From NCBI GenBank assembly GCA_024711065.1, contig JANJTN010000108.1:1-45056 (forward strand): a DNA stretch of 45,056 bases. The letters are read 5' to 3'. Positions within the stretch are counted from its first letter, which is position 1. Each line of letters begins with the position of its first letter. Source of the DNA: a bacterium (GTDB lineage Bacteria > Bacteroidota > Ignavibacteria > Kapaibacteriales > Kapaibacteriaceae). Of the stretch, positions 34,372-41,438 are shown in pieces. Under the pieces are notes generated by a model, which made no database searches, was not told the origin of the DNA, and worked only from the letters and a program-made list of their open reading frames with translations. Position numbers and translations under genes: made by a program.

Positions 34372-35715
34372 ATGAGCGACGACGCCAAAACCTCCACCAG
34401 AAAGCGCCTGGAAGAGATCGAACAGGAACTCGAGGATCTGCGTGCAGACCGGGCCGATCTACGTTCCCAGTGGGAAACAGAGAAATTTCACATCCAGACC
34501 TTGCGGGGTCTGAAGACCGACATCGAAGCCGTCAAGCACGAAGCAGCCGAAGCCGAACGCGCCGGCGACTACGCCCGTGTGGCCGAGCTTCGCTATGGCC
34601 GACTCCACGAGCTGGAACGGCGCTTGGCCGAAGCCAATCAGCAGATGATCGACCTGCAGCAAGGCACCAACCTGCTCAAGGAAGAGATCGACGCCGAAGA
34701 CATTGCCGAGATCGTGGCCAAGTGGACCGGGATCCCCGTACAGCGCATGCTGGAATCCGAGCGATCCAAGCTCCTGCACATGGAAGACCGCCTGCACGAG
34801 CGTGTGGTCGGTCAGGACGAAGCCGTTGTGGCCGTGGCCAACGCCATCCGCCGGTCGCGCGCCGGACTGCAGGACGAGGCGCGTCCGATCGGGTCGTTCA
34901 TCTTTCTCGGCTCCACCGGCGTAGGTAAAACAGAGATGGCTCGCGCCTTAGCCGAGTTCCTCTTCGACGATGAGCATGCCCTGGTGCGGATCGACATGAG
35001 CGAATACATGGAAAAGCACGCCGTGTCCCGCCTGGTGGGTGCTCCTCCCGGATACGTCGGATATGAGGAAGGGGGCCAGTTGACCGAAGCCGTGCGACGC
35101 CGTCCGTATTCCGTGGTGCTGCTCGACGAGATCGAGAAGGCCCATCCGGACACGTTCAATATCCTGTTGCAGGTCCTCGACGATGGACGCTTGACCGACG
35201 CTCAGGGTCGATCGGTGGACTTCACGAACACCATCGTGATCATGACGTCCAACCTCGGGTCGGAGATCCTGCAAGACCGATTGATCGAGATCACCAGCGA
35301 TAATCGCGATGCCGTGATGAGCGAAGCACGCGTGCAGATGCTGGAGTTGCTTCGCAGACGGCTCCGTCCGGAATTCCTGAACCGGATCGACGAAGTGATC
35401 CTCTTCAAACCCCTCTTGCCGGAAGAGATCCAGCACATCGCCAGGCTGCAGTTGCAAGCCGTGGGGAAGCGCATGCATCAATTGGGCTACGGATTCGAGG
35501 TTACCCCGGACTGCCTGGAATGGCTGGCCAAGCGTGGCTACGACGTGCAGTTCGGTGCTCGCCCCCTGAAACGCGTGATCCAGCGTTATGTGGCCGATCC
35601 CCTTGCAATAAAGGTGCTTGGTGCGGAAGTTTCCGTCGGAGAGAAGATCGTTGTGGACTGCGACGACACCGGAAGGATCACCTTCCGGTCCGTTCCGATG
35701 GACGACGCTGAATAA
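34372..35715 (+). CDS. ClpB-like AAA+ protein lacking N-domain and NBD1
   Basis: 447 residues against ~860 for ClpB. It opens in the coiled-coil middle domain (~10-105, e.g. RKRLEEIEQELEDLRADRAD and RAGDYARVAELRYGRL), then WTGIP (~118) and a complete second ATPase module: Walker A GSTGVGKT (~180), pore loop GYVGYEEGG (~227), Walker B LLDEIEKAHPD (~248), Arg-finger region RPEFLNRIDE (~332) and sensor 2 GARPLKRVIQ (~394). No N-domain or NBD1 is encoded upstream; the 146 bp before it are non-coding. A good Shine-Dalgarno sequence supports the start. It is probably an ATP-driven unfoldase or disaggregase of unusual build. A VWA/OmpA/SPOR gene follows after 9 bp. Confidence 0.88.
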   Translation: MSDDAKTSTRKRLEEIEQELEDLRADRADLRSQWETEKFHIQTLRGLKTDIEAVKHEAAEAERAGDYARVAELRYGRLHELERRLAEANQQMIDLQQGTNLLKEEIDAEDIAEIVAKWTGIPVQRMLESERSKLLHMEDRLHERVVGQDEAVVAVANAIRRSRAGLQDEARPIGSFIFLGSTGVGKTEMARALAEFLFDDEHALVRIDMSEYMEKHAVSRLVGAPPGYVGYEEGGQLTEAVRRRPYSVVLLDEIEKAHPDTFNILLQVLDDGRLTDAQGRSVDFTNTIVIMTSNLGSEILQDRLIEITSDNRDAVMSEARVQMLELLRRRLRPEFLNRIDEVILFKPLLPEEIQHIARLQLQAVGKRMHQLGYGFEVTPDCLEWLAKRGYDVQFGARPLKRVIQRYVADPLAIKVLGAEVSVGEKIVVDCDDTGRITFRSVPMDDAE

Positions 35716-35724
35716 CGAGGACCC

Positions 35725-37323
35725 ATGATCCCTGGCCGCACTGCGCTCTGTATCCTGACCCTGTTCACCGCCACCGGCATGGGGCTGGCTCAGGACGTTT
35801 CCACCGGTCCCAGCCCCTTGCAGGAAAGCCGAACGACGTCTACCTACCTGCGCGGGGCTGCGTCGGCTTCCGCCAAACCTACCCAGGTCCGCGTCCTTGG
35901 TGCTCGCCGCACCGAGGCCGGCGTAACGATCGAAGCGCTCCTGCTCGACGCTCGGGGCAATGCTTGTCCGGCGGGGACGGAAGGGGGCTCGTGGCTCGTC
36001 CGCTCCGGATGCCGCGGCGATGCCCTGCTCTCCGAACACGAGCCGATCATCACCGGTCGGACCTGGCAGACCACCACGCCGCCGACGGCCATGCAGGTCC
36101 TGGTAGACCATTCCCTGCTCTCGGACGGTATGGCACCCGACGTTCTTCGCGGTGTCCGCGACATCCTTCCCGGGATCCTGGGAGCCGATAGTATTGGTGT
36201 GGCGGTGTTCGATCACCAGACCACGACCATCGCCGAGATCACGGCCCCCTACCTGGTAGCGCAACGGATCGACCAGGCACCGCTCGGCCCCTCTGTGGGT
36301 CTACCAGGCGTGCATCAAGCGATCCGGAACGGACTGCGTCTCCTGGCCGACCGCACCGACGAGAGCAAGATCCTCACGGTGGTCACGGCCAGCAACGACC
36401 TCACGGGCCTGGGCATCTCCGTCGGTGATCTCGTGGCCTTGGCCCGATCGAGCGGCATTACGATCCATGTGATCAAGGTTGGCTATTCGGCCCATGGCTA
36501 CCTGTATCGATATGTGTCGGCCGCTACCGGTGGACGGTTGTACACTGTTGACCCTGCTGATCGCTCTGGTGTGGTGAACATCCTGCGAGAGATCCTCTAT
36601 GGCAGCAAGCATCACGTGGAACTCTTCGTGGCACGCTCACCGATCGATCCGGCATGCCACGACCTGCTGTTCAGCGTTGGGTGGCAGGTGGCCTCCTCGG
36701 ACACGCTGCTGGCCGATACACTGATGGTACCGATGCAAGAGCGGGAATACATCACCTCCCGCGCCGTACTTGCCGTGCTTCCCGATACGAATGAAGTGGG
36801 CCTCAAACAGCATTATGCTCTGCTGACGCAGGTGGCTGAAGACCTTCTCGAAGACTCCAGCAAGGTCCTTCAGCTGGTAGGACACGTAAGTCCGGACGTC
36901 AAGAGCGACCACGATGATCGCGCCCTGGAGCGTGCGGGCTACGTTTCGGCCTACCTGCAAGCCAATGGCGTTCGGCCTTCTCAGATCCGGATCCGCTCGG
37001 CAGGTAGTCGAGAGCCGATGTTCTATCTCCAACAGGATGGCACACAACGCCTATTGAACAATCGAGTCGAAGGGTACTATCTGTACTCAGCTGACCTACC
37101 GTTCACGATAGCCGTGGGACAGTACGCTACCGAAGAACAGGCCGAAGACTGGGTGCAAACGTGGGGCGACCGCGGATACAAAGCCTATTTCGAACCGATC
37201 GTGGTGGATCGTGCTCCGGCCTACCGTGTAAAACTCTGGGGGTACGAAACGGAGAACGCGGCACTGGTGGATGCCCGCATCGTTCGAACCAAGCATCAGG
37301 CTCCGTTCGCGGTTGTGGAGTAG
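35725..37323 (+). CDS. VWA-like / OmpA-like / SPOR-domain envelope protein
   Basis: 532 residues. Signal peptide at 1-22 (ends GLAQD). Residues ~120-270 resemble a von Willebrand A domain with a degenerate MIDAS (LVDHSLLSDG). Residues ~360-455 match an OmpA-like peptidoglycan-binding domain (LQLVGHVSPDVKSDHDD, RALERAGYVSAYLQANGV). The C-terminal ~70 residues are a SPOR domain (FTIAVGQYATEEQAEDWVQ). All point to cell-wall binding, possibly at division sites where denuded glycan collects. It follows the ClpB-like gene by 9 bp with GAGG before the ATG, so the two are likely co-transcribed. Function is unproven. Confidence 0.8.
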   Translation: MIPGRTALCILTLFTATGMGLAQDVSTGPSPLQESRTTSTYLRGAASASAKPTQVRVLGARRTEAGVTIEALLLDARGNACPAGTEGGSWLVRSGCRGDALLSEHEPIITGRTWQTTTPPTAMQVLVDHSLLSDGMAPDVLRGVRDILPGILGADSIGVAVFDHQTTTIAEITAPYLVAQRIDQAPLGPSVGLPGVHQAIRNGLRLLADRTDESKILTVVTASNDLTGLGISVGDLVALARSSGITIHVIKVGYSAHGYLYRYVSAATGGRLYTVDPADRSGVVNILREILYGSKHHVELFVARSPIDPACHDLLFSVGWQVASSDTLLADTLMVPMQEREYITSRAVLAVLPDTNEVGLKQHYALLTQVAEDLLEDSSKVLQLVGHVSPDVKSDHDDRALERAGYVSAYLQANGVRPSQIRIRSAGSREPMFYLQQDGTQRLLNNRVEGYYLYSADLPFTIAVGQYATEEQAEDWVQTWGDRGYKAYFEPIVVDRAPAYRVKLWGYETENAALVDARIVRTKHQAPFAVVE

Positions 37324-37380
37324 GGGCACACCACCGGTATGCCCATGGCATGCCAAGGGCATGCCGGGGGCATGCCCCTA
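37321..37380. repeat. Palindromic intergenic element joining two stop codons
   Basis: TAGGGGCA (37321-37328) pairs with TGCCCCTA (37373-37380). The left end is the TAG stop of the VWA gene and the right end is the TAG stop of trxB. Inside are three GGCATGCC-type palindromes. It looks like a bidirectional terminator-like hairpin without a long T-run. Confidence 0.7.
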
Positions 37381-38343
37381 CGGCGTCGCCATGTGGCGGG
37401 CATGTTCCAGCCAGCGTTCGGCATCGATCGCAGCCATACACCCAGAGCCGGCGGCTGTGATCGCCTGGCGGTAGGTGTCGTCCTGGGCATCTCCGCAGGC
37501 AAAGACACCCGGTACAGTCGTATAGGTGCTTCCAGGCGTGGTCTTGATGTACCCCACGTCGTTCATTTCCACCACACCGGTAAAGAGCTGAGTGTTCGGC
37601 TGGTGACCAATGGCCACGAACGCTCCGTCGGCTTCAACCGTAGAAAGCTCTCCGGTCTGCGTATTGCGAATGGCCAGGTGGGTCAGCCGTTTGGCGCCAC
37701 CTTCCGGCGCCACGCCGATGTACTCTTCCACCGTGCTGTTGAGCAGAAACTTGATCTTGGGGTTGGCCTGCGCCCGTTCCAGCATGATCTTGGACGCACG
37801 GAACTCTTCCCGACGGTGGACAACCGTAACCGATGCCGCGAACCGCGTCAGATAATTGGCCTCTTCCATGGCCGTGTCTCCGCCACCGATCACGAACACA
37901 TTCAGGTTGCGGAAAAAGAACCCGTCGCACGTAGCACACGCGCTCACGCCAAAGCCCATGTATTCCGACTCGCCCTTGGCTCCAAGCAATTTGGCCGACG
38001 CCCCCGTGGCGATGATCACGGCATCGGCCGTGGTGAGTTCATCGCGCTCATTCCACAGTTTGAAGGGGCGCTCGGTAAGGTCCACCTTCGCAATGGTCTC
38101 GTACCGCGACTGGGCACCAAAGCGATGGGCTTGCTTGCGCATCACTTCCATCAGCTCCGGTCCCATGATACCATCCACAAAGCCCGGATAGTTCTCCACC
38201 TCCGTCGTGATCGTGAGCTGGCCACCAGGCTGCATGCCCTCAAAGACGATCACGCCCAGATTGGCGCGGCTGGCATACAACGCTGCCGTGAAGCCGGCCG
38301 GGCCGGCACCGATGATGGCGATATCCGTATGTGACTGACTCAT
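37378..38343 (-). CDS. trxB: Thioredoxin reductase
   Basis: 321-residue FAD/NADPH disulfide reductase. FAD site GAGPAGFTAALYASRANLG, redox motif CATCDG (CxxC), NADPH site GGGDTAMEEANYL, and the C-terminal FACGDAQDDTYRQ binding block. Length is normal. The start overlaps the queG stop by ATGA. It is the last gene of the VOC-HAD-hydrolase-queG-trxB run, and it should supply the thioredoxin system in the cytoplasm. Confidence 0.96.
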   Translation of the reverse strand: MSQSHTDIAIIGAGPAGFTAALYASRANLGVIVFEGMQPGGQLTITTEVENYPGFVDGIMGPELMEVMRKQAHRFGAQSRYETIAKVDLTERPFKLWNERDELTTADAVIIATGASAKLLGAKGESEYMGFGVSACATCDGFFFRNLNVFVIGGGDTAMEEANYLTRFAASVTVVHRREEFRASKIMLERAQANPKIKFLLNSTVEEYIGVAPEGGAKRLTHLAIRNTQTGELSTVEADGAFVAIGHQPNTQLFTGVVEMNDVGYIKTTPGSTYTTVPGVFACGDAQDDTYRQAITAAGSGCMAAIDAERWLEHARHMATP

Positions 38344-39299
38344 GATCCTTCCTTGGGTGCATTCGAATCGTTCTGCAGCAACGCTGCCGCTGTCCGCTGC
38401 AGACCGGCCAGTTTAGCCCGCTTCATCGGGCTGCCCTTGAACCTGTCTGCGAACTGTTCAGGAGACAAAGTTACGACGCTCTGAGGGTCCATATTCGTGA
38501 CCTGCTCACGTGGCTGGAACCGCGGTTCCGTGGTCGGCGCCTGAAAGCGGTTCCATGGACACACATCCTGACACACGTCGCAACCATACAACCATCCATC
38601 GAGGTCCTTGGCGATCTCTGCCGGCAGTGGATGTTCCGGTTTGACCTCGATCGTCCAATAGGACAGACATTTCCGACTGTCTACGACGTATGGCTCCACG
38701 ATAGCTTGCGTCGGGCAGGCGTCCAGGCAGGCCGTACACGTTCCACAGAAGTCCTCCATTGGCGCGTCGGCCACAAGGTCCGCTGTGGTGATCACCACGC
38801 CGAGGAAGAACCACGAGCCGATGTCTCGCCGCAGTACATTGGAGTGCTTGCCCTGCCAACCGAGCCCGGCGCGAACGGCCCAGGCCTTCTCCATCACCGG
38901 ACCCGTATCTACGTACCGACGCGTGGTGCTACCCGGCACGGCCGCCTCGACCTTCGCACTCAGGGCATCCAGCATTGGCGTAAGGACGTCATGGTAGTCG
39001 TCTCCCCAGGCATATCGAGAGATCTTGCCGGGTTGGTCGACGGAGTGCTCATAAGGGGTGAAGTAGTTCTTTGCGACCACGATCACGCTTCGCGCCTCGG
39101 GCAGGATCTGCGACACGTCCTGGCGCTTGTCCAGGTTCCGCTCCATCCATCCCAGCATGCCATGGCGTCCCTGTTCGATCCACGCCTGATATCGCTGGAT
39201 CGGATCCACCAGTGGCACGGCTTCGGCGATCCCCACGGCGTCGAATCCGATCGCGGTGGCGGCGGCTTTGACGTGCTCGGTTGCCTCTTGGCGCGTCAT
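38340..39299 (-). CDS. queG: Epoxyqueuosine reductase
   Basis: 319-residue cobalamin- and Fe-S-dependent enzyme completing queuosine synthesis in tRNA. Two 4Fe-4S motifs are visible: CGTCTACLDACPTQAI and CDVCQDVCPWN. The N-terminal QueG domain shows ARSVIVVAKNYF, RYAWGDDYHDVL and DTGPVMEKAWAVRAGLGWQGKHSN. I chose the ATG at 39299, where the coupled overlap (ATGA) with the upstream hydrolase occurs; a longer in-frame reading up to 40091 lies over that hydrolase and is not QueG-like. The protein is slightly short at its C-terminus relative to E. coli QueG. Confidence 0.94.
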   Translation of the reverse strand: MTRQEATEHVKAAATAIGFDAVGIAEAVPLVDPIQRYQAWIEQGRHGMLGWMERNLDKRQDVSQILPEARSVIVVAKNYFTPYEHSVDQPGKISRYAWGDDYHDVLTPMLDALSAKVEAAVPGSTTRRYVDTGPVMEKAWAVRAGLGWQGKHSNVLRRDIGSWFFLGVVITTADLVADAPMEDFCGTCTACLDACPTQAIVEPYVVDSRKCLSYWTIEVKPEHPLPAEIAKDLDGWLYGCDVCQDVCPWNRFQAPTTEPRFQPREQVTNMDPQSVVTLSPEQFADRFKGSPMKRAKLAGLQRTAAALLQNDSNAPKEGS

Positions 39300-39988
39300 C
39301 GTTCGAACACGTCGCGGCAGTGCCAGAGGATCATGTCCGTGCGGACCTTTTCGATGGGGTGTCGTGTACCCGGCAGCACGGCCAGTTCGGCACCGGGAGT
39401 TGCCTGCTGGAACAGCCGGGTTTCTTCCAGTGACACCATCTCGTCGCGATCGCCTACCATGAACCGGACAGGGCATACGACCTGATCCATGGTCTCCGGA
39501 GTCAGCCGAGGGCGATCTCCCAGGTCGATCATCATGTCGGCGGTCTTCTGCAGCACGGTGGTCCACTGGTCGGCCCCGTGACGGCGCTGAAGGTCGGCAG
39601 CGAACGCCGGCACCTTTTCGGCGATCACGTCCGGATCCAGCAATCGCGTTTCGTGCTGAGCCCCCTTCAATGACCATGAGAGTTTTGTGCCCAGCGTAAG
39701 GATGCGTCCCACAAGGTCCGGACGGCGTTTGGCCAACTCCAGAGCCACATAGCCGCCCATGGAGTAGCCGAAGATGCGCACGGCGGTCCAGGCCTGAGCC
39801 TCGAGGTAGTGCTCCAGTTGATCCACGAACAGATCCATCGTCCATGAAACGTCCGCATCCGGCTGCGCGCCGTGTCCGATGAACTCCAGCACGTCCACGT
39901 TTACACCGAGCTCCGATATCCGTGCCCCGAGCTCCGAGAATTGATGAGCCGAGCCAAGGGCTCCATGCAGGATCAACCACGGCTGCAT
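39296..39988 (-). CDS. Alpha/beta hydrolase
   Basis: 230-residue alpha/beta hydrolase with intact triad: Ser in GYSMGGYVALEL (~98), Asp in VGDRDEMV (~182) and His in GTRHPIEK (~208). An oxyanion HGALGS lies near residue 8. No signal peptide, so it is cytoplasmic. The fold resembles small esterases and MenH-like proteins; the substrate is unknown. The start shares one base with the HAD gene stop, and its stop overlaps the queG start by ATGA. Confidence 0.88.
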   Translation of the reverse strand: MQPWLILHGALGSAHQFSELGARISELGVNVDVLEFIGHGAQPDADVSWTMDLFVDQLEHYLEAQAWTAVRIFGYSMGGYVALELAKRRPDLVGRILTLGTKLSWSLKGAQHETRLLDPDVIAEKVPAFAADLQRRHGADQWTTVLQKTADMMIDLGDRPRLTPETMDQVVCPVRFMVGDRDEMVSLEETRLFQQATPGAELAVLPGTRHPIEKVRTDMILWHCRDVFER

Positions 39989-40650
39989 CAGCGAGCCTCG
40001 GCGGCGAGATTGACGATGGCCGGAACCAACTCCGTAGGGGCATGAATGGTGGCGGTGGCTCGCACCAGTTCATCGGCAGCGCCATAGCCATAGGTTACGC
40101 CGATAGCCGAGACGCCATTGGCAATGGCACCGTCGATATCGTGGTGACGGTCTCCCACCATGATCGCCTGATCAGCGGCCACACTTTCCTGACGCAGGAC
40201 GTGGCGGATCAGATCGCGCTTCTCCACATTGGTGCCATCCAGTTCCGAGCCATAGACGTGGTGGATCAGGTTGGCAAACGGCGAGGTTGCGATCACTTCG
40301 CGAGCGTACTCGTGGGCTTTGGCGGTGGCCACCAGCAGCCGGGCACCATCTCGTTGCAGTGTGTCCAGGGCCTCCACGATGCCGTCATAAACCGTGTACT
40401 CGAACATCGGCCCGTCGCGATAGATGTGGCGATACGTCGACACCGCGCCTTCGATCACTGGTCGGTCCGTGGTCTCCAGGTAGTGCTCAAAGATGGTCCA
40501 GAGAGAAGCGCCGATACACCATGTGAGGTCATGGTCGGCGGCGAGCGGCATACCGCATTCGGACAGTGTGAGTCGAAGCGAGTGTTCGATCCCGGCACGG
40601 GAATCCACCAGCGTGCCATCCAGGTCGAACATGATGATGCGAGGTAGCAT
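39988..40650 (-). CDS. HAD-family phosphatase (phosphoglycolate phosphatase-like)
   Basis: 220-residue haloacid dehalogenase-fold phosphatase. Motif I FDLDGTLVDSR (residues 8-18), motif II LLVATAK, the Lys-containing segment near VEKRDLI and motif III MVGDRHHDIDGA are all present, with a helical cap between I and II. It resembles Gph-type phosphatases, but the substrate is unclear. AGGAG of its Shine-Dalgarno sequence overlaps the stop codon of the VOC gene (40657), giving translational coupling. Confidence 0.9.
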   Translation of the reverse strand: MLPRIIMFDLDGTLVDSRAGIEHSLRLTLSECGMPLAADHDLTWCIGASLWTIFEHYLETTDRPVIEGAVSTYRHIYRDGPMFEYTVYDGIVEALDTLQRDGARLLVATAKAHEYAREVIATSPFANLIHHVYGSELDGTNVEKRDLIRHVLRQESVAADQAIMVGDRHHDIDGAIANGVSAIGVTYGYGAADELVRATATIHAPTELVPAIVNLAAEAR

Positions 40651-40656
40651 GATCTC

Positions 40657-41352
40657 CTATTCGTAGTTATCGTCGTGAGCGATCACGATCCGGGTCCTTT
40701 CCGGCATGATCAGTCGCACAAAAGCCAGTTCATCGTTCAGTGAAACAGGTTCGGCCGTCACGTTGGGGATCGACGTCAACTGCTCGAGCACATCGGCCGT
40801 GATCTCTGTTGCGTAGGCCAGATGTGGTCGGATCCGAGCTTCCTGAAAGGACAACGTGATCAAGCCATCGGTCACGTCGGACCGCTTTGGCGGCCCATCC
40901 CATTCCTGCTGTACAAAGAAGCCCATCTGTTCCAGGTTCCGGCGAGTGCTTCGCGCATTCTCGGCGGGAACGCACAATGCATCCAGAAAACCCAGGACTG
41001 GATTTCTCCCTCCCGTGGCCTCGTCGGCCTGATCGGCAGGTCTGGCATGCACATGGATCACGGGCACATCCACCAATGATAGGTCGAAGCCATCGGCACG
41101 GGTCTGCACCGGTGGCGATCCAGCGGCCTGAAGCTGTTGCTGCAGGCGGGCAGGATCGGCATGGAAATAGGCCAGCGCCGGTGTACCGACCGCCTCTTGC
41201 AGAATGGTCAGCAGGATCTGGCCGTCCGTGAGGCGAACAGCATGCTCGCTGCCGTCCTGTACGTCAAATCCCACGGCCTCCCAGGCGGAGGCTGACGCCT
41301 TGAGGTCGGTCGAGCCAACGACCACTCGGGCTGTATGACCAAGGAATGCCAT
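40657..41352 (-). CDS. Two-module VOC (glyoxalase-fold) protein
   Basis: 231 residues with two vicinal-oxygen-chelate modules: residues ~5-75 (GHTARVVVGSTDLKASASAWEAVGF) and ~115-190 (FLDALCVPAENARSTRRNLEQMGF). Metal-ligand identity cannot be settled by eye. Members act as glyoxalases, dioxygenases or resistance proteins, so no substrate is proposed. It starts the VOC-HAD-hydrolase-queG-trxB transcript 29 bp after the porin gene's terminator, so its own promoter must lie very close to, or within, that terminator region, or read-through is used. Confidence 0.75.
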   Translation of the reverse strand: MAFLGHTARVVVGSTDLKASASAWEAVGFDVQDGSEHAVRLTDGQILLTILQEAVGTPALAYFHADPARLQQQLQAAGSPPVQTRADGFDLSLVDVPVIHVHARPADQADEATGGRNPVLGFLDALCVPAENARSTRRNLEQMGFFVQQEWDGPPKRSDVTDGLITLSFQEARIRPHLAYATEITADVLEQLTSIPNVTAEPVSLNDELAFVRLIMPERTRIVIAHDDNYE

Positions 41353-41380
41353 GCACGATACCAGAGAATGCCGATGATAG

Positions 41381-41414
41381 AAAAAGGGGCTCTGTTGGTC
41401 GTCAACAGAGCCCC
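41381..41414 (-). terminator. Rho-independent terminator of the OmpA-family gene
   Basis: On the minus strand GGGGCTCTGTTG and its complement CAACAGAGCCCC (41386-41397 and 41403-41414) form a perfect 12-bp stem with a 5-nt loop, followed by TTTTTCTAT. It begins 24 bp after the porin stop at 41439. Confidence 0.95.
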
Positions 41415-41438
41415 AAGATAACGGATTCGGACGGGTGC

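Noticed and set aside
38463-38475. TAACTTTG box inside queG as a promoter for trxB
   Set aside because: It encodes V-T-L within the conserved queG frame and lies over 120 bp before the trxB start; more likely coding coincidence.
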